Assembly (NCBI GenBank): GCA_046726275.1
Contig: JBKPAF010000008.1
Span: forward strand, 1 to 17,228
From: DASXTW01 sp046726275
GTDB lineage: Bacteria > Actinomycetota > UBA4738
Direction: 5' to 3'
DNA length: 17,228 nucleotides
This document shows, piece after piece, positions 1-6,575 of this stretch; the first letter of the stretch is position 1; every line of letters starts with the position of its first letter. The notes beneath the pieces were generated by a model. The model saw only the letters and a list, made by a program, of their open reading frames with translations, was not told the DNA's origin and ran no database searches. A program made the position numbers and the translations under genes.

Positions 1-56
1 TCTCCTCGGAGCTGGGCCTCATCCGCGTCTCGGAGCACCTTTTCGTTCGGATGCAT
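1..56 (-). CDS. Start of a probable SnoaL/NTF2-like protein (partial, cut by window edge)
   Basis: Only the first 18 codons are visible, reading MHPNEKVLRDADEAQLRG. The ATG is preceded by a strong ribosome binding site (GGAGGGAGG, then TCACG). An MHPN-start followed by a short helix with LRDA.EA..RG is common at the N-terminus of nuclear transport factor 2 / SnoaL-like small proteins, which form a cone-shaped alpha+beta barrel. That is recall from a very short stretch, so the family is tentative. It lies about 31 bp downstream of, and co-directional with, the 68-codon gene that ends at 88, so the two may be co-transcribed. That a gene starts here is fairly secure; its identity is not. Confidence 0.5.
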   Translation of the reverse strand, partial: MHPNEKVLRDADEAQLRG

Positions 57-87
57 CGTGACCTCCCTCCCTCGTGTCAGCCCGACC

Positions 88-294
88 CTACCTCGAAGCA
101 CGTCGGGCGGCGAGTCGCTTGGCCGTGGTCGCAGCCTCGGCGACCAAGTCAATGGTCAGCTCGCCGAGGATGGCCAGCAGCTCGGCCTCGATCGCGGGAG
201 CGAGTTGACCGTGTGGGTCGGTGGCCGCGCCCACGAGCTCGTGGACCCGTTCCACCGCTCGCTCCAGGCGGGCCAGGTCGACGTGCTGCTCCAC
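88..294 (-). CDS. Hypothetical 68-aa helical protein, copy 1 of a duplicated family
   Basis: I do not recognise this family. The 68 residues look almost entirely helical, with ARLERAVERVHE near the N-terminus, AELLAILGELTIDLV in the middle and a basic Arg/Lys-rich C-terminus, and no Cys or obvious catalytic motif. The reality of the gene is supported by a second copy at 6572-6898, which aligns over 67 residues with about 11 differences; nucleotide differences are largely at third positions. The start is a GTG whose nearest Shine-Dalgarno-like AGGAG is only 2 nt away and lies inside a hairpin (295-311). Compared with copy 2, this copy lacks about 30 N-terminal codons. It is transcribed divergently from the 371 ORF across a conserved 68-bp intergenic segment. 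Confidence 0.7.
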   Translation of the reverse strand: MEQHVDLARLERAVERVHELVGAATDPHGQLAPAIEAELLAILGELTIDLVAEAATTAKRLAARRASR

Positions 295-311
295 GGCTCC
301 TGAAAGGAGCC
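295..311. other. Hairpin enclosing the Shine-Dalgarno of the 68-aa gene
   Basis: GGCTCC (295-300), loop TGAAA, GGAGCC (306-311) form a perfect 6-bp stem. On the minus strand the 3' arm reads GGAGCC and abuts the GTG start at 294, so the only visible Shine-Dalgarno element would be paired in mRNA. Copy 2 of the gene lacks this hairpin. A regulatory effect is inference. Confidence 0.4.
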
Positions 312-377
312 GCCTCTGACAGTACCTGACCTGCGGAAACGGTTCCAGGGCCCAAGCTAGAATCGCGATCGTGGAGG
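310..377. repeat. Conserved divergent intergenic module, copy 1
   Basis: This 68-bp segment matches 6886-6954 with about eight substitutions and a one-base indel. The last 20 or more bases (TAGAATCGCGATCGTGGAGG) are identical. Each copy lies between a minus-strand gene of the 68-aa family and a plus-strand GTG-started ORF. Copy 1 also contains an imperfect inverted repeat, GGAAACGGTTCC, at its centre, which is degraded in copy 2. Confidence 0.75.
358..363 (+). promoter_or_regulatory. -10 box (TAGAAT) for a leaderless GTG start at 371
   Basis: TAGAAT fits the actinobacterial TANNNT -10 consensus and ends 7 nt before the GTG at 371, which places the expected transcription start at or within a base or two of the start codon. 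No Shine-Dalgarno sequence fits between. No convincing TTGACA-type -35 is visible. The same arrangement is repeated at 6935. Confidence 0.5.
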
Positions 378-460
378 CCGCCGTGGCCGGGGCCGCTGCC
401 CTGGCCGCGCTGGTCGGCTGGCTTTACCTCCGCCGGCCCACCGAAGCCCGCCGGACATAA
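371..460 (+). CDS. Possible 29-aa single-pass membrane microprotein
   Basis: A GTG-started ORF of 29 codons ends at TAA 458-460. It has an acidic start (MEAA), an Ala/Leu/Val-rich stretch long enough for one membrane helix (about residues 4-20), and a basic tail containing RRP and ARR, consistent with an N-out/C-in or tail-anchored topology. It starts exactly where the MiaE-like gene starts in the second copy of this promoter module, and its first two codons match that gene's. I know no homologue. It could be a real small membrane protein or a chance ORF created when the module was duplicated next to new sequence. Confidence 0.3.
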   Translation: MEAAVAGAAALAALVGWLYLRRPTEARRT

Positions 461-480
461 GAGCTGAGGAAGAGGCCGGC

Positions 481-792
481 ATGGCCGTCCCGAAGAGCGT
501 GGAGGACTACATGGCCTCTCTCTCACCGGAACGGCGTGCCGTCCTGGAGAAGCTCCGCAAGACGATCAAGGCTGCCGCGCCCAACGCGACCGAGACGATC
601 AGCTACCAGATGCCGACGTTCAAGTCCCAGGGTCGATTCCTCGTGTCCTACGCCGCCTACAAGAATCACTTCAGCCTCTTCCCCGCCAGCGAGGCGGTCA
701 TGGACGCGGGCGGAGATGAGCTGAAGCCATACTTCTCCGGGAAAGGAACGCTCCGCTTCACCGCGGACAATCCGATCCCGGCCGCCTGGTGA
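481..792 (+). CDS. DUF1801 family protein, C-terminus frameshifted
   Basis: The protein opens with KSVEDYMASLSPERRAVLEK and contains ETISYQMPTFK and FSGKGTLRFTADNPIPAA, which are hallmarks of DUF1801 (YdhG/YjhX-like, a small fold sometimes annotated as an iron chaperone; biochemical role not established). The reading frame stops at 790-792 just after IPAA. If one C is restored near 786, translation continues as L-VKKIIKVRLEE and ends at TGA 846-848, giving about 122 aa, the usual family length and ending. The gene therefore carries a one-base deletion costing about 20 C-terminal residues, or the base is a sequence error. The start ATG has a modest AGAGG upstream. Confidence 0.8.
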   Translation: MAVPKSVEDYMASLSPERRAVLEKLRKTIKAAAPNATETISYQMPTFKSQGRFLVSYAAYKNHFSLFPASEAVMDAGGDELKPYFSGKGTLRFTADNPIPAAW

Positions 793-846
793 AGAAGATC
801 ATCAAGGTCCGGCTCGAGGAGGCCGCCTCTGAGGTCAAGCGTCATT

Positions 847-869
847 GAAGCGATGGACCCCAGCGCTTC
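847..869. terminator. Weak hairpin after the DUF1801 gene
   Basis: GAAGCG (847-852) and CGCTTC (864-869) form a 6-bp stem with an 11-nt loop, directly after the frame-restored DUF1801 stop. There is no T-tract, so termination is only possible. Confidence 0.25.
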
Positions 870-909
870 GCCAGAGGGTGGGAGGCCCCCCCACGTCGAA
901 CGAGTGGAA

Positions 910-924
910 CTAGCGGGACGCTAG
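910..924. terminator. CTAGCG-GGA-CGCTAG hairpin between convergent genes
   Basis: A perfect 6-bp stem with a 3-nt loop sits 9 bp beyond the stop codon of the minus-strand histidine kinase, between it and the plus-strand DUF1801 gene. It has no U-tract on either strand. The position suits a bidirectional terminator, but the evidence is structural only. Confidence 0.35.
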
Positions 925-932
925 GGCAAGGG

Positions 933-2903
933 TCAGGTCGCGGCGTGACTCGCCACGTGGTTACGCGGACGCTCCAGAGGAAGCCATAGGGAGAAGACGG
1001 ACCCTGTGTCATCCGATCGTTCGAGCCAGATACGACCCCCTAGCGAGCCAGCCGCCTGCCGACAGATGTATAGGCCCATGCCTGCGCCGCCTACCCGGCG
1101 CGTGCTCGAGTGGTCCACCTGATAGAAACGCTCGAAGATCCGCTCTTGCTCCTCCGCTGGGATTCCCTGCCCTTGGTCAGTCACCGAGATCCGGATCCCC
1201 TCGCCCTGTCGCCCGGCCGTCACAACAATGGACCCGCCCGTCGGCGAATGCTTGAGCGCATTGTCGATCAGGTTGCTGAGTATGCGAAAGAGTTGCTCCT
1301 CAGAGGTCCGGAGAGTCGGCAATCCCGGATCGCACTCGAAGACGAAATGACCGGAGTCCAGATCTGGACCCCGCTCCGCCAGAACCCGTTGAACCAGATC
1401 CCCCACCCAGACGTCGTCGGTGGCGGGCATAGGTCGCGACGCTTCGATGCGTGAGGCGAAGAGGAGATCCTCGATCAGACGACGGAGCCGTTCGCTCTGT
1501 CGATCCGCCCGTTCCAGGAATTCGCGCTGTTCCGTTGAGGAGATTTCCAATTCGGGACGAAGAAGCGTCTTGATGTAGCCCTGCACGTTGGTGAGGGGAG
1601 TCCGGAGCTCGTGCGAGATCGTTGCCACGAAGTCGCTCTTCATCTTGTTCATCTCCGTCTCGTGGACCAGGGATTCCTCGAGACGGCGGACGAGGCGAGC
1701 ATTGCGCACCGCAACCCCCACATGATTGCCCAGGGTCTCCAGGAGCTTCAGGTCCTCCTCGTCGAACGTGCTGAAGTCTCCGACTCGGTTTCCGATGAGC
1801 ATCGCCCCCAGGAGCCCGTCGTCTGCTGCCAGAGGAACCACCATGGCGTCACGGATTCCTCGGGAGGCGAAGTACTCGGCCAACCGGTGATTGGAGATCG
1901 GTCGGGAGAGGAGGAGTCCCTGCTGTTCCGAGGCCACCCTGGCCCAGACACCTTCGAGCAGGTTCAGCTCGACAGGTTGCAAGAGCTCGGAGCGGTCGCG
2001 ACTCAAGATCGTCCGAAGCTGCGGCCCCTGCCCCGACTCCGAGAGCAGGACGGCCTCCGCCATTTCCGCGTGGAACATCTCTCGGGCATGGTCCAGCACT
2101 GCCGGCAGCAGAGTCGGTAGATCGAGCGATCTCTGCGCCATGCGGGTGGACGCGTACAGGGCCATCAGGTTGTCGTGCTTGCGTTGCACAGCCGCGAACG
2201 CGTTTCCTGCGACGAAGGTGGCGGCCGCGGGGACCATCACGAGCAACAGCGCGGCCACGTGCTCTGTCATGACCATGACGGCCACCAGCGCCAGCGCCGT
2301 GTTGGCAAAGGTCAGGGCCGTCCCGATGCCGATCACCTGGTCGAAGACCAGATGGGTGTTTTCGGAGATCGAGATCGCCAGGTTGATCAGTAGCCCGGCG
2401 AGGATGTCGGCCAGGAACATGGCGGCGAAGGCCGCTCCCCACACGGCCAGCCAGGAACTCCCACCCCACTCGATCAGCATCTGGAAGACGAGGATGGAAC
2501 CCGCCGTGGTGAGCCCGCGCTGAGCGATGTTGAAGGCGACTCGAAGGGGCTTCTGTCTCCTGTGTGCGGCCAACGCCACGCCCACGCCGACTGCCTGAGC
2601 GGTCGCCGTCGCCAGGGGGCTGGCGAAGGCGAGGCCGACAACCAAAGGGATCTCTGAGAGGGAGAAGGAATGGGCGTGCCGGTGGAACCGGAGGTGAATC
2701 ACGAACACCTCAGCCAGTCCGAAGCCGATGGCGAGGGCCCACCATGGAACGGCCGGGCTACTCAAAGGCGATTCGAGGTCACGACCCAGAGCCAGCAGAC
2801 CCGAGGCGATCGCCGCCAAACACAGGTTCACCAGCCAGATTCGATGACTTGTGGTGCCCCTCTTCCGGGAAACGAGGGGAGGGGTCGCTGGCTCTTCGGG
2901 CAT
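933..2903 (-). CDS. Membrane GAF-domain sensor histidine kinase
   Basis: The gene encodes about 656 aa from the ATG at 2903. Residues about 21-238 are strongly hydrophobic with roughly six membrane helices, followed by a GAF domain (about 263-403). A HisKA domain follows with the phospho-acceptor motif FVATISHELRTPLTN (His431), then a HATPase domain with N box NLIDNALKHS (about 544-553), G1 box DQGQG and G2 box GGAGMGLYI. It should autophosphorylate on His431 in response to a membrane or GAF-sensed cue; no cognate response regulator is in the window. The open frame extends upstream to 3269, but that part is an out-of-frame reading of the protease's W-repeats; the ATG at 2903 has AGGTGA about 5 nt upstream (an ATG at 2909 is the alternative). 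It starts about 46 bp after the S8 protease stop, suggesting co-transcription. Confidence 0.9.
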   Translation of the reverse strand: MPEEPATPPLVSRKRGTTSHRIWLVNLCLAAIASGLLALGRDLESPLSSPAVPWWALAIGFGLAEVFVIHLRFHRHAHSFSLSEIPLVVGLAFASPLATATAQAVGVGVALAAHRRQKPLRVAFNIAQRGLTTAGSILVFQMLIEWGGSSWLAVWGAAFAAMFLADILAGLLINLAISISENTHLVFDQVIGIGTALTFANTALALVAVMVMTEHVAALLLVMVPAAATFVAGNAFAAVQRKHDNLMALYASTRMAQRSLDLPTLLPAVLDHAREMFHAEMAEAVLLSESGQGPQLRTILSRDRSELLQPVELNLLEGVWARVASEQQGLLLSRPISNHRLAEYFASRGIRDAMVVPLAADDGLLGAMLIGNRVGDFSTFDEEDLKLLETLGNHVGVAVRNARLVRRLEESLVHETEMNKMKSDFVATISHELRTPLTNVQGYIKTLLRPELEISSTEQREFLERADRQSERLRRLIEDLLFASRIEASRPMPATDDVWVGDLVQRVLAERGPDLDSGHFVFECDPGLPTLRTSEEQLFRILSNLIDNALKHSPTGGSIVVTAGRQGEGIRISVTDQGQGIPAEEQERIFERFYQVDHSSTRRVGGAGMGLYICRQAAGSLGGRIWLERSDDTGSVFSLWLPLERPRNHVASHAAT

Positions 2904-2949
2904 GGACATCACCTGCGAGGAAGCCGACAGGGGCTCCGTCACGGCTGCC

Positions 2950-4791
2950 TCATTCGCCCCACAGCGTGCCGGCCCAGGCCTCTGTGAAGAGCGCCGTCGG
3001 AGCATCCGAGGTCTCCCAGTCGCCCGAGGACCATCCGACTCCGCTCCATGTTCGGCCCGACCAGGTTCTGCCACTCCACGTTCGCCCAGACCAGCCCGCC
3101 CCGCTCCAGGTGCGACCGGACCACGTTCGTCCGCTCCAGCTCTGTCCGCACCAGCAGTCGCCAGACCACGTCCGGCCCGACCAGGATCCGCCGGTCCAGG
3201 TGGTGCCATCCCAGCTGTTGGAGGCCCATGTCTGGGCGTCCCAGGAGCTACCGAAGATGTCCTGCTCACCCTGGAGCAGCACCTGATCGTCCTCGACCGC
3301 TACCGATCCCCTGGCGAGCTGCAGCGATCCCAAACCAGATGCTCGAGGCCACGTCTGGACTGCTTCGGCCACCGTTTCCGTCTTGGCCTCTCGAGCCCGG
3401 TGGAGGTTGATGAGGCCGGCCCCCTGCGCGACCGGATCTGCATTTTGCAGCGGGACCGCGGTCTGCATGAGCAGCGCCTTCACCTGGTCCGGCGTGAGCT
3501 GAGGACGCTGGTCAAGCAGAGTGGCCACCGCACCCGATGCGACTGCGGCGGCCTGCGAGGAGCCGCTACCTCTGAAGAAGCGCGGCTGCAAACCCAGTCG
3601 GGCGGCCGGGTTCGCTTCATCGACAAAGCTCCCAGGGTCTCGGAGGCTCACGATCGACTTACCGGGTGCAACGATGTCAGGGTGGCGGGTCGAGTCTCCC
3701 CTCGACTGCCACGTTGGGATGACGTCGTCCTTGGGATCGTCTGTCCCCCTGGTGTCGTCCGCGCCCACGGCGATCACGTAAGGATCGAAGGCTGGGTTGT
3801 TCAACATCGTCCGGTCCAGACCGGCATTGCCGGCCGCCACGACCACCACGATTCCGCGCAGCCAGGCTACCTCGACCGCATAGGCGAGGGGATCCACGAG
3901 ATAGCTCTGGGTGCTGTCGGTGCCGAAGGAAAGGTTCAGAACCCGGATGTTCAATCCGTCGGAGTTGCGGTTCTGGACAACCCAGTCGATGGCGGCGATG
4001 ACTTGCGACACATCCGTGGCCCCATCACTCGCTGCGACCTTGAGGCTGACGATGCGGGCGCCCGGGGCAGCACCGACGAAGCGCTTGTCGACGTCCTCGT
4101 CCTCTTTCCCAGGCGGTATGGCGCTATCCCTTCCGGCGATGAGGCCGGCGAGGTGTGTTCCGTGGCCGTACGTATCGATGTTCGTCAAGTTGCCAGCCTG
4201 AGACTCGAAGGACAGATCGGGCCCGTTGATCACCCGAGCGGAGATGCCCTCGACCGGGGCGACCCCGGAATCGATGATGGCGACATCGATCCCGGCTCCG
4301 GTCCAGCCGCGTTGCCACATCTCGATGAGCTTCGTGTTCTTCGCGATCTTGAGCCAGGATCCCGGGTACTTGTTGGGGTCCACGCCGTCCACCGTTCCGA
4401 GGAACTGGACCTTCGCATTTGGCGTCACTGAGAAAACTCCGGGGGATCGCCGGAGCGTGCTGAGCACCTGCTGTGGAATAACTGCTTCCAGCCCGCCGAT
4501 GATGCCAAGCCGGTGGCCGATCTTGCCGCCAACGGCTCGAACGGTCCGCTCGAGAGCATGCGCAGCGCCTGCCTCACCCCGGACGATCACCGAAACGAGG
4601 TCTGGAGTTAGCCCTGGGGTTGCAGGAACTTGACTCCGAACGGTCACGAGGGAGACTGCCAGGAGCAGGCTCGCGATGAAAGCGGCCCATACCGATCGGT
4701 CATGCAGCACGAGGGTCGCTGAATGGGGGCCATGCCCCCACGCCGGCAGGTGAGGCTCCCACAACCCTTTGGCCTGCGCCCGCATGTCCAT
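2950..4791 (-). CDS. Secreted or anchored S8 subtilase with C-terminal W-repeat domain
   Basis: About 613 aa from the ATG at 4791, chosen because AGGAGG stands 4 nt upstream; an in-frame ATG at 4785 is also possible. A hydrophobic segment (about 33-51, AAFIASLLLAVSLV) acts as signal peptide or anchor. An I9-type inhibitor propeptide region covers about 60-130. The peptidase domain shows the triad: Asp174 (AIIDSGVAP), His210 (YGHGTHLAG), Ser412 (GSGSSQAAA, where most family members have GTSMAAP), and oxyanion Asn322 (AAGNAG). The last about 100 residues are a tryptophan-periodic array, not peptidase. It likely cleaves extracytoplasmic proteins after propeptide removal. It precedes the sensor kinase gene on the same strand. 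Only two Cys are visible in the array (DCWCG). Confidence 0.92.
   Translation of the reverse strand: MDMRAQAKGLWEPHLPAWGHGPHSATLVLHDRSVWAAFIASLLLAVSLVTVRSQVPATPGLTPDLVSVIVRGEAGAAHALERTVRAVGGKIGHRLGIIGGLEAVIPQQVLSTLRRSPGVFSVTPNAKVQFLGTVDGVDPNKYPGSWLKIAKNTKLIEMWQRGWTGAGIDVAIIDSGVAPVEGISARVINGPDLSFESQAGNLTNIDTYGHGTHLAGLIAGRDSAIPPGKEDEDVDKRFVGAAPGARIVSLKVAASDGATDVSQVIAAIDWVVQNRNSDGLNIRVLNLSFGTDSTQSYLVDPLAYAVEVAWLRGIVVVVAAGNAGLDRTMLNNPAFDPYVIAVGADDTRGTDDPKDDVIPTWQSRGDSTRHPDIVAPGKSIVSLRDPGSFVDEANPAARLGLQPRFFRGSGSSQAAAVASGAVATLLDQRPQLTPDQVKALLMQTAVPLQNADPVAQGAGLINLHRAREAKTETVAEAVQTWPRASGLGSLQLARGSVAVEDDQVLLQGEQDIFGSSWDAQTWASNSWDGTTWTGGSWSGRTWSGDCWCGQSWSGRTWSGRTWSGAGWSGRTWSGRTWSGRTWSGVGWSSGDWETSDAPTALFTEAWAGTLWGE
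3014..3243 (-). repeat. 15-bp minisatellite encoding a W-x4 pentapeptide array
   Basis: Within the 3' end of the S8 gene, 16 tryptophans occur at an exact five-residue period. The core consensus is WSGRT (for example WSGRTWSGRT), with diverged units WDAQT, WASNS, WDGTT and WTGGS at the N-terminal side. The DNA is a 15-bp tandem repeat with units of varying similarity, most alike in the centre, which suggests growth by slippage or unequal crossover. Because 15 is a multiple of three, alternative frames also stay open, which creates a spurious N-terminal extension of the kinase ORF and a long antisense ORF. Confidence 0.93.
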
Positions 4792-4796
4792 ATCGC

Positions 4797-4802
4797 CTCC
4801 TC
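4797..4802 (-). promoter_or_regulatory. Ribosome binding site setting the S8 protease start
   Basis: On the minus strand AGGAGG is followed by CGAT and ATG (4791). This selects an internal start over the upstream ATG at 4854, which lacks a comparable signal and would put a charged, Cys-containing stretch ahead of the hydrophobic segment. Confidence 0.6.
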
Positions 4803-4915
4803 TTGGGGGAGTATCGGGTGCATCGGTGCATGCGCCTATTCGGCACGAGGCCATTTCTGAGAAGGACGTCAGGGGAGACCGGATGTATGAGGGTGGTTGG
4901 GAGGAACCCAGCGTC

Positions 4916-4927
4916 CGCCTTAAGGCG
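4916..4927. promoter_or_regulatory. Perfect 12-bp palindrome upstream of the S8 protease gene
   Basis: CGCCTTAAGGCG is a perfect inverted repeat in the 196-bp gap between the TMEM175-like stop (4988) and the S8 start (4791). Nearer the start, GGTGCAT occurs twice in tandem (4817-4831). Either could be a regulator site for the protease/kinase unit. No clear -35/-10 pair was found, so the role is open. Confidence 0.3.
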
Positions 4928-4987
4928 AATGTCGCGTGCAGAAGATCACCAGGGTGGGCGCCTCCACCAGCGTTTCCTCGGACAGGG

Positions 4988-5647
4988 TCAGGTGAAGTCT
5001 CTCTCGGCGGCTCCCGGGGGCGCCGTCGTCCGAGCGACGACCACGCCGACCAGGTAGAGGACGATGACGCCTCCGTAGATGACGAGGCTCGCGGTCGGTG
5101 CCCTCTCGGCGATCAGGATCGCAACCACGTAGATGGCTGCGGGCACCATCGTCAGGAGCACCCCAAATGACCTCGACCGTCGATCGATGGCCTCGTACAA
5201 CAGGTGCGGCCGGTTCGTCGCGTACAGCCAGATGAAGAGCCGGGTCAGCGCGATCGCCAGCAGCATGAAGCCGTACATCCTCAGCGCCACCGAGTCCCGG
5301 TCATACCTGGCGATGAGGGCCGCCCCGAACGGCACCAGCGACAGAGGGAGCATATACAGGAGGTTGAGCCACACGAGGTTCCTGTCGGTGAGGCGGATGA
5401 GCGCGAACAGGTCCCGATGGCCCGTCCACGCGATCGCCACCACGAAGAAGCTGAGCAGGAAGGCGACCAACGAAGGCCGAACCTCGTGCAGGGCGTCCGA
5501 GAGTTGCTGCCCTCCCGTGAGATCCGGGACGTGGATCTCCAGCACGAGCAATGTGATGATGATCGCGAACACCCCGTCCGAAAGTGCCATCAGCCGGGCT
5601 GGGTCGTGGCTGCGTTCGAAGCGCCGATGCTCCTCTTCGTGTTCCAT
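4988..5647 (-). CDS. TMEM175/DUF1211 family membrane protein
   Basis: About 219 aa from the ATG at 5645-5647, which has AGGAG 7-8 nt upstream; the longer open frame to 5959 runs through the divergent gene and is rejected. Near the N-terminus RLMALSDGVFAIIITLLVLEI matches the first helix of TMEM175-like proteins, whose FSDGVFAI signature lines the potassium-selective pore; here the first residue is Leu instead of Phe. Five or six membrane helices follow, including LLSFFVVAIAWTGHRDLF and the C-terminal LVIYGGVIVLYLVGVVVA. Bacterial members form tetrameric K+ channels with low selectivity; channel activity here is inferred from family. It is divergent from the AadA-like gene with about 105 bp between the starts. 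Confidence 0.88.
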   Translation of the reverse strand: MEHEEEHRRFERSHDPARLMALSDGVFAIIITLLVLEIHVPDLTGGQQLSDALHEVRPSLVAFLLSFFVVAIAWTGHRDLFALIRLTDRNLVWLNLLYMLPLSLVPFGAALIARYDRDSVALRMYGFMLLAIALTRLFIWLYATNRPHLLYEAIDRRSRSFGVLLTMVPAAIYVVAILIAERAPTASLVIYGGVIVLYLVGVVVARTTAPPGAAERDFT

Positions 5648-5752
5648 GGGTGTCTCCTCCCGGTCAAGGATCGATTGAGTATGTATACGGCGGCCAACGT
5701 CAGCATGCATGGACACTGCGAGAGGATGATGTGCCCAGACTCGGAGCCCTCG

Positions 5753-6575
5753 ATGGTGGACGTTGCTCCCTTCCCTTATCAGCGTGGTCTCACGGCAAGC
5801 GACCGCGAGCAGATCGCTCAGGTCGTGGCGGCCCTGCAGGACGTCCTCGGCGACGACTTGATCGGTGCGTACCTGCACGGCTCCGCGGTCCTCGGTGGGT
5901 TCCGGGCACGCAGCGACATCGACGTCCTCGCCGTCTCGGCGCGTCGGATGAACCTTCACCAGAAGGAGCGCCTTGTTGCCCGACTCCTTGACATGTCGGG
6001 ACCCGATCCGGCCGCTGCGCCGCCTCGTCCGATCGAGTTGACCATCGTGGTTCGGTTCGGAGATCCGCCCGTGGCGCTATCCGCCGACGATGGACTTTCA
6101 GTACGGCGAGTGGTGGAGGGAACGATTCGATGGCGGGGAGGTCGAGCCGTGGCCGTCGAGAACCAACCCCGATGTTGCGGTGCTGGTGACGATGACGATC
6201 CTCGGGGACGCGACCGTGGCCGGGCCACCGCCGGTCAGCGTGTTCGATCCCGTTCCGCGGGCGGATTTCACCGAGGCGCTCGTGGCCGGTATTTGGGGGC
6301 TGCTCGAGGACATCGAGACCGATACCACCAACGTCGTGTTGACGCTCGCGCGGATCTGGAACGGGGTCGTGTCCGCCACCGTCCAGTCGAAGGACTCAGC
6401 GGCCGAATGGGCTCTCCCGCGCCTTGACCCCGAGCATCGGGCCGTGCTCGCCCACGCTCGCGACCGCTACCTCGGGGTTACCGATGAGGGATGGAATGAA
6501 TTGCGCGACCAGATCCGGCCGTTCGCCGACAAGGTGATCGGTGAGATCGACGCTCGACCCGCGATCACCCCTTAG
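5753..6575 (+). pseudogene. AadA-like aminoglycoside nucleotidyltransferase, frameshifted
   Basis: The N-terminal half carries the nucleotidyltransferase signature GAYLHGSAVLGGFRARSDID (GS...DxD, metal and nucleotide binding). The C-terminal half, in another frame, starts MDFQYGEWWRERF and contains LTLARIWN and the SKDSAAEWALPRL stretch typical of the AadA_C domain. An extra T at 6056-6057 separates them: skipping one base reads IVVR-SEIRPWRYPPTMDFQYG continuously, restoring about 273 aa, close to the family's usual length. The ATG at 5753 has GGAG 6 nt upstream; ATGs at 5681, 5705, 5726 and 5729 are alternatives. Family members adenylate streptomycin/spectinomycin, but chromosomal homologues often have unknown substrates. 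The stop codon overlaps the convergent gene's stop (TAG 6573-6575 against TAA 6572-6574). Either a recent pseudogene or a one-base sequence error. Confidence 0.85.

Noticed and set aside
2904..3269. N-terminal extension of the histidine kinase to a 778-aa protein starting at 3269
   Set aside because: It reads the protease W-repeat DNA in another frame, giving a low-complexity Gly/Ala/Pro/Arg sequence; a start with a ribosome binding site exists at 2903, after the protease stop.
2851..4431. Plus-strand 526-codon open frame opposite the S8 protease
   Set aside because: It is antisense to a gene with clear catalytic motifs, has no recognisable domain, and stays open through the 15-bp repeat and GC bias.
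5204..5680. N-terminal part of the 407-codon plus-strand frame leading into the AadA-like gene
   Set aside because: It is antisense to the TMEM175-like gene and rich in Arg/Glu/Gln/His without a domain; the nucleotidyltransferase homology begins only after about 5753.
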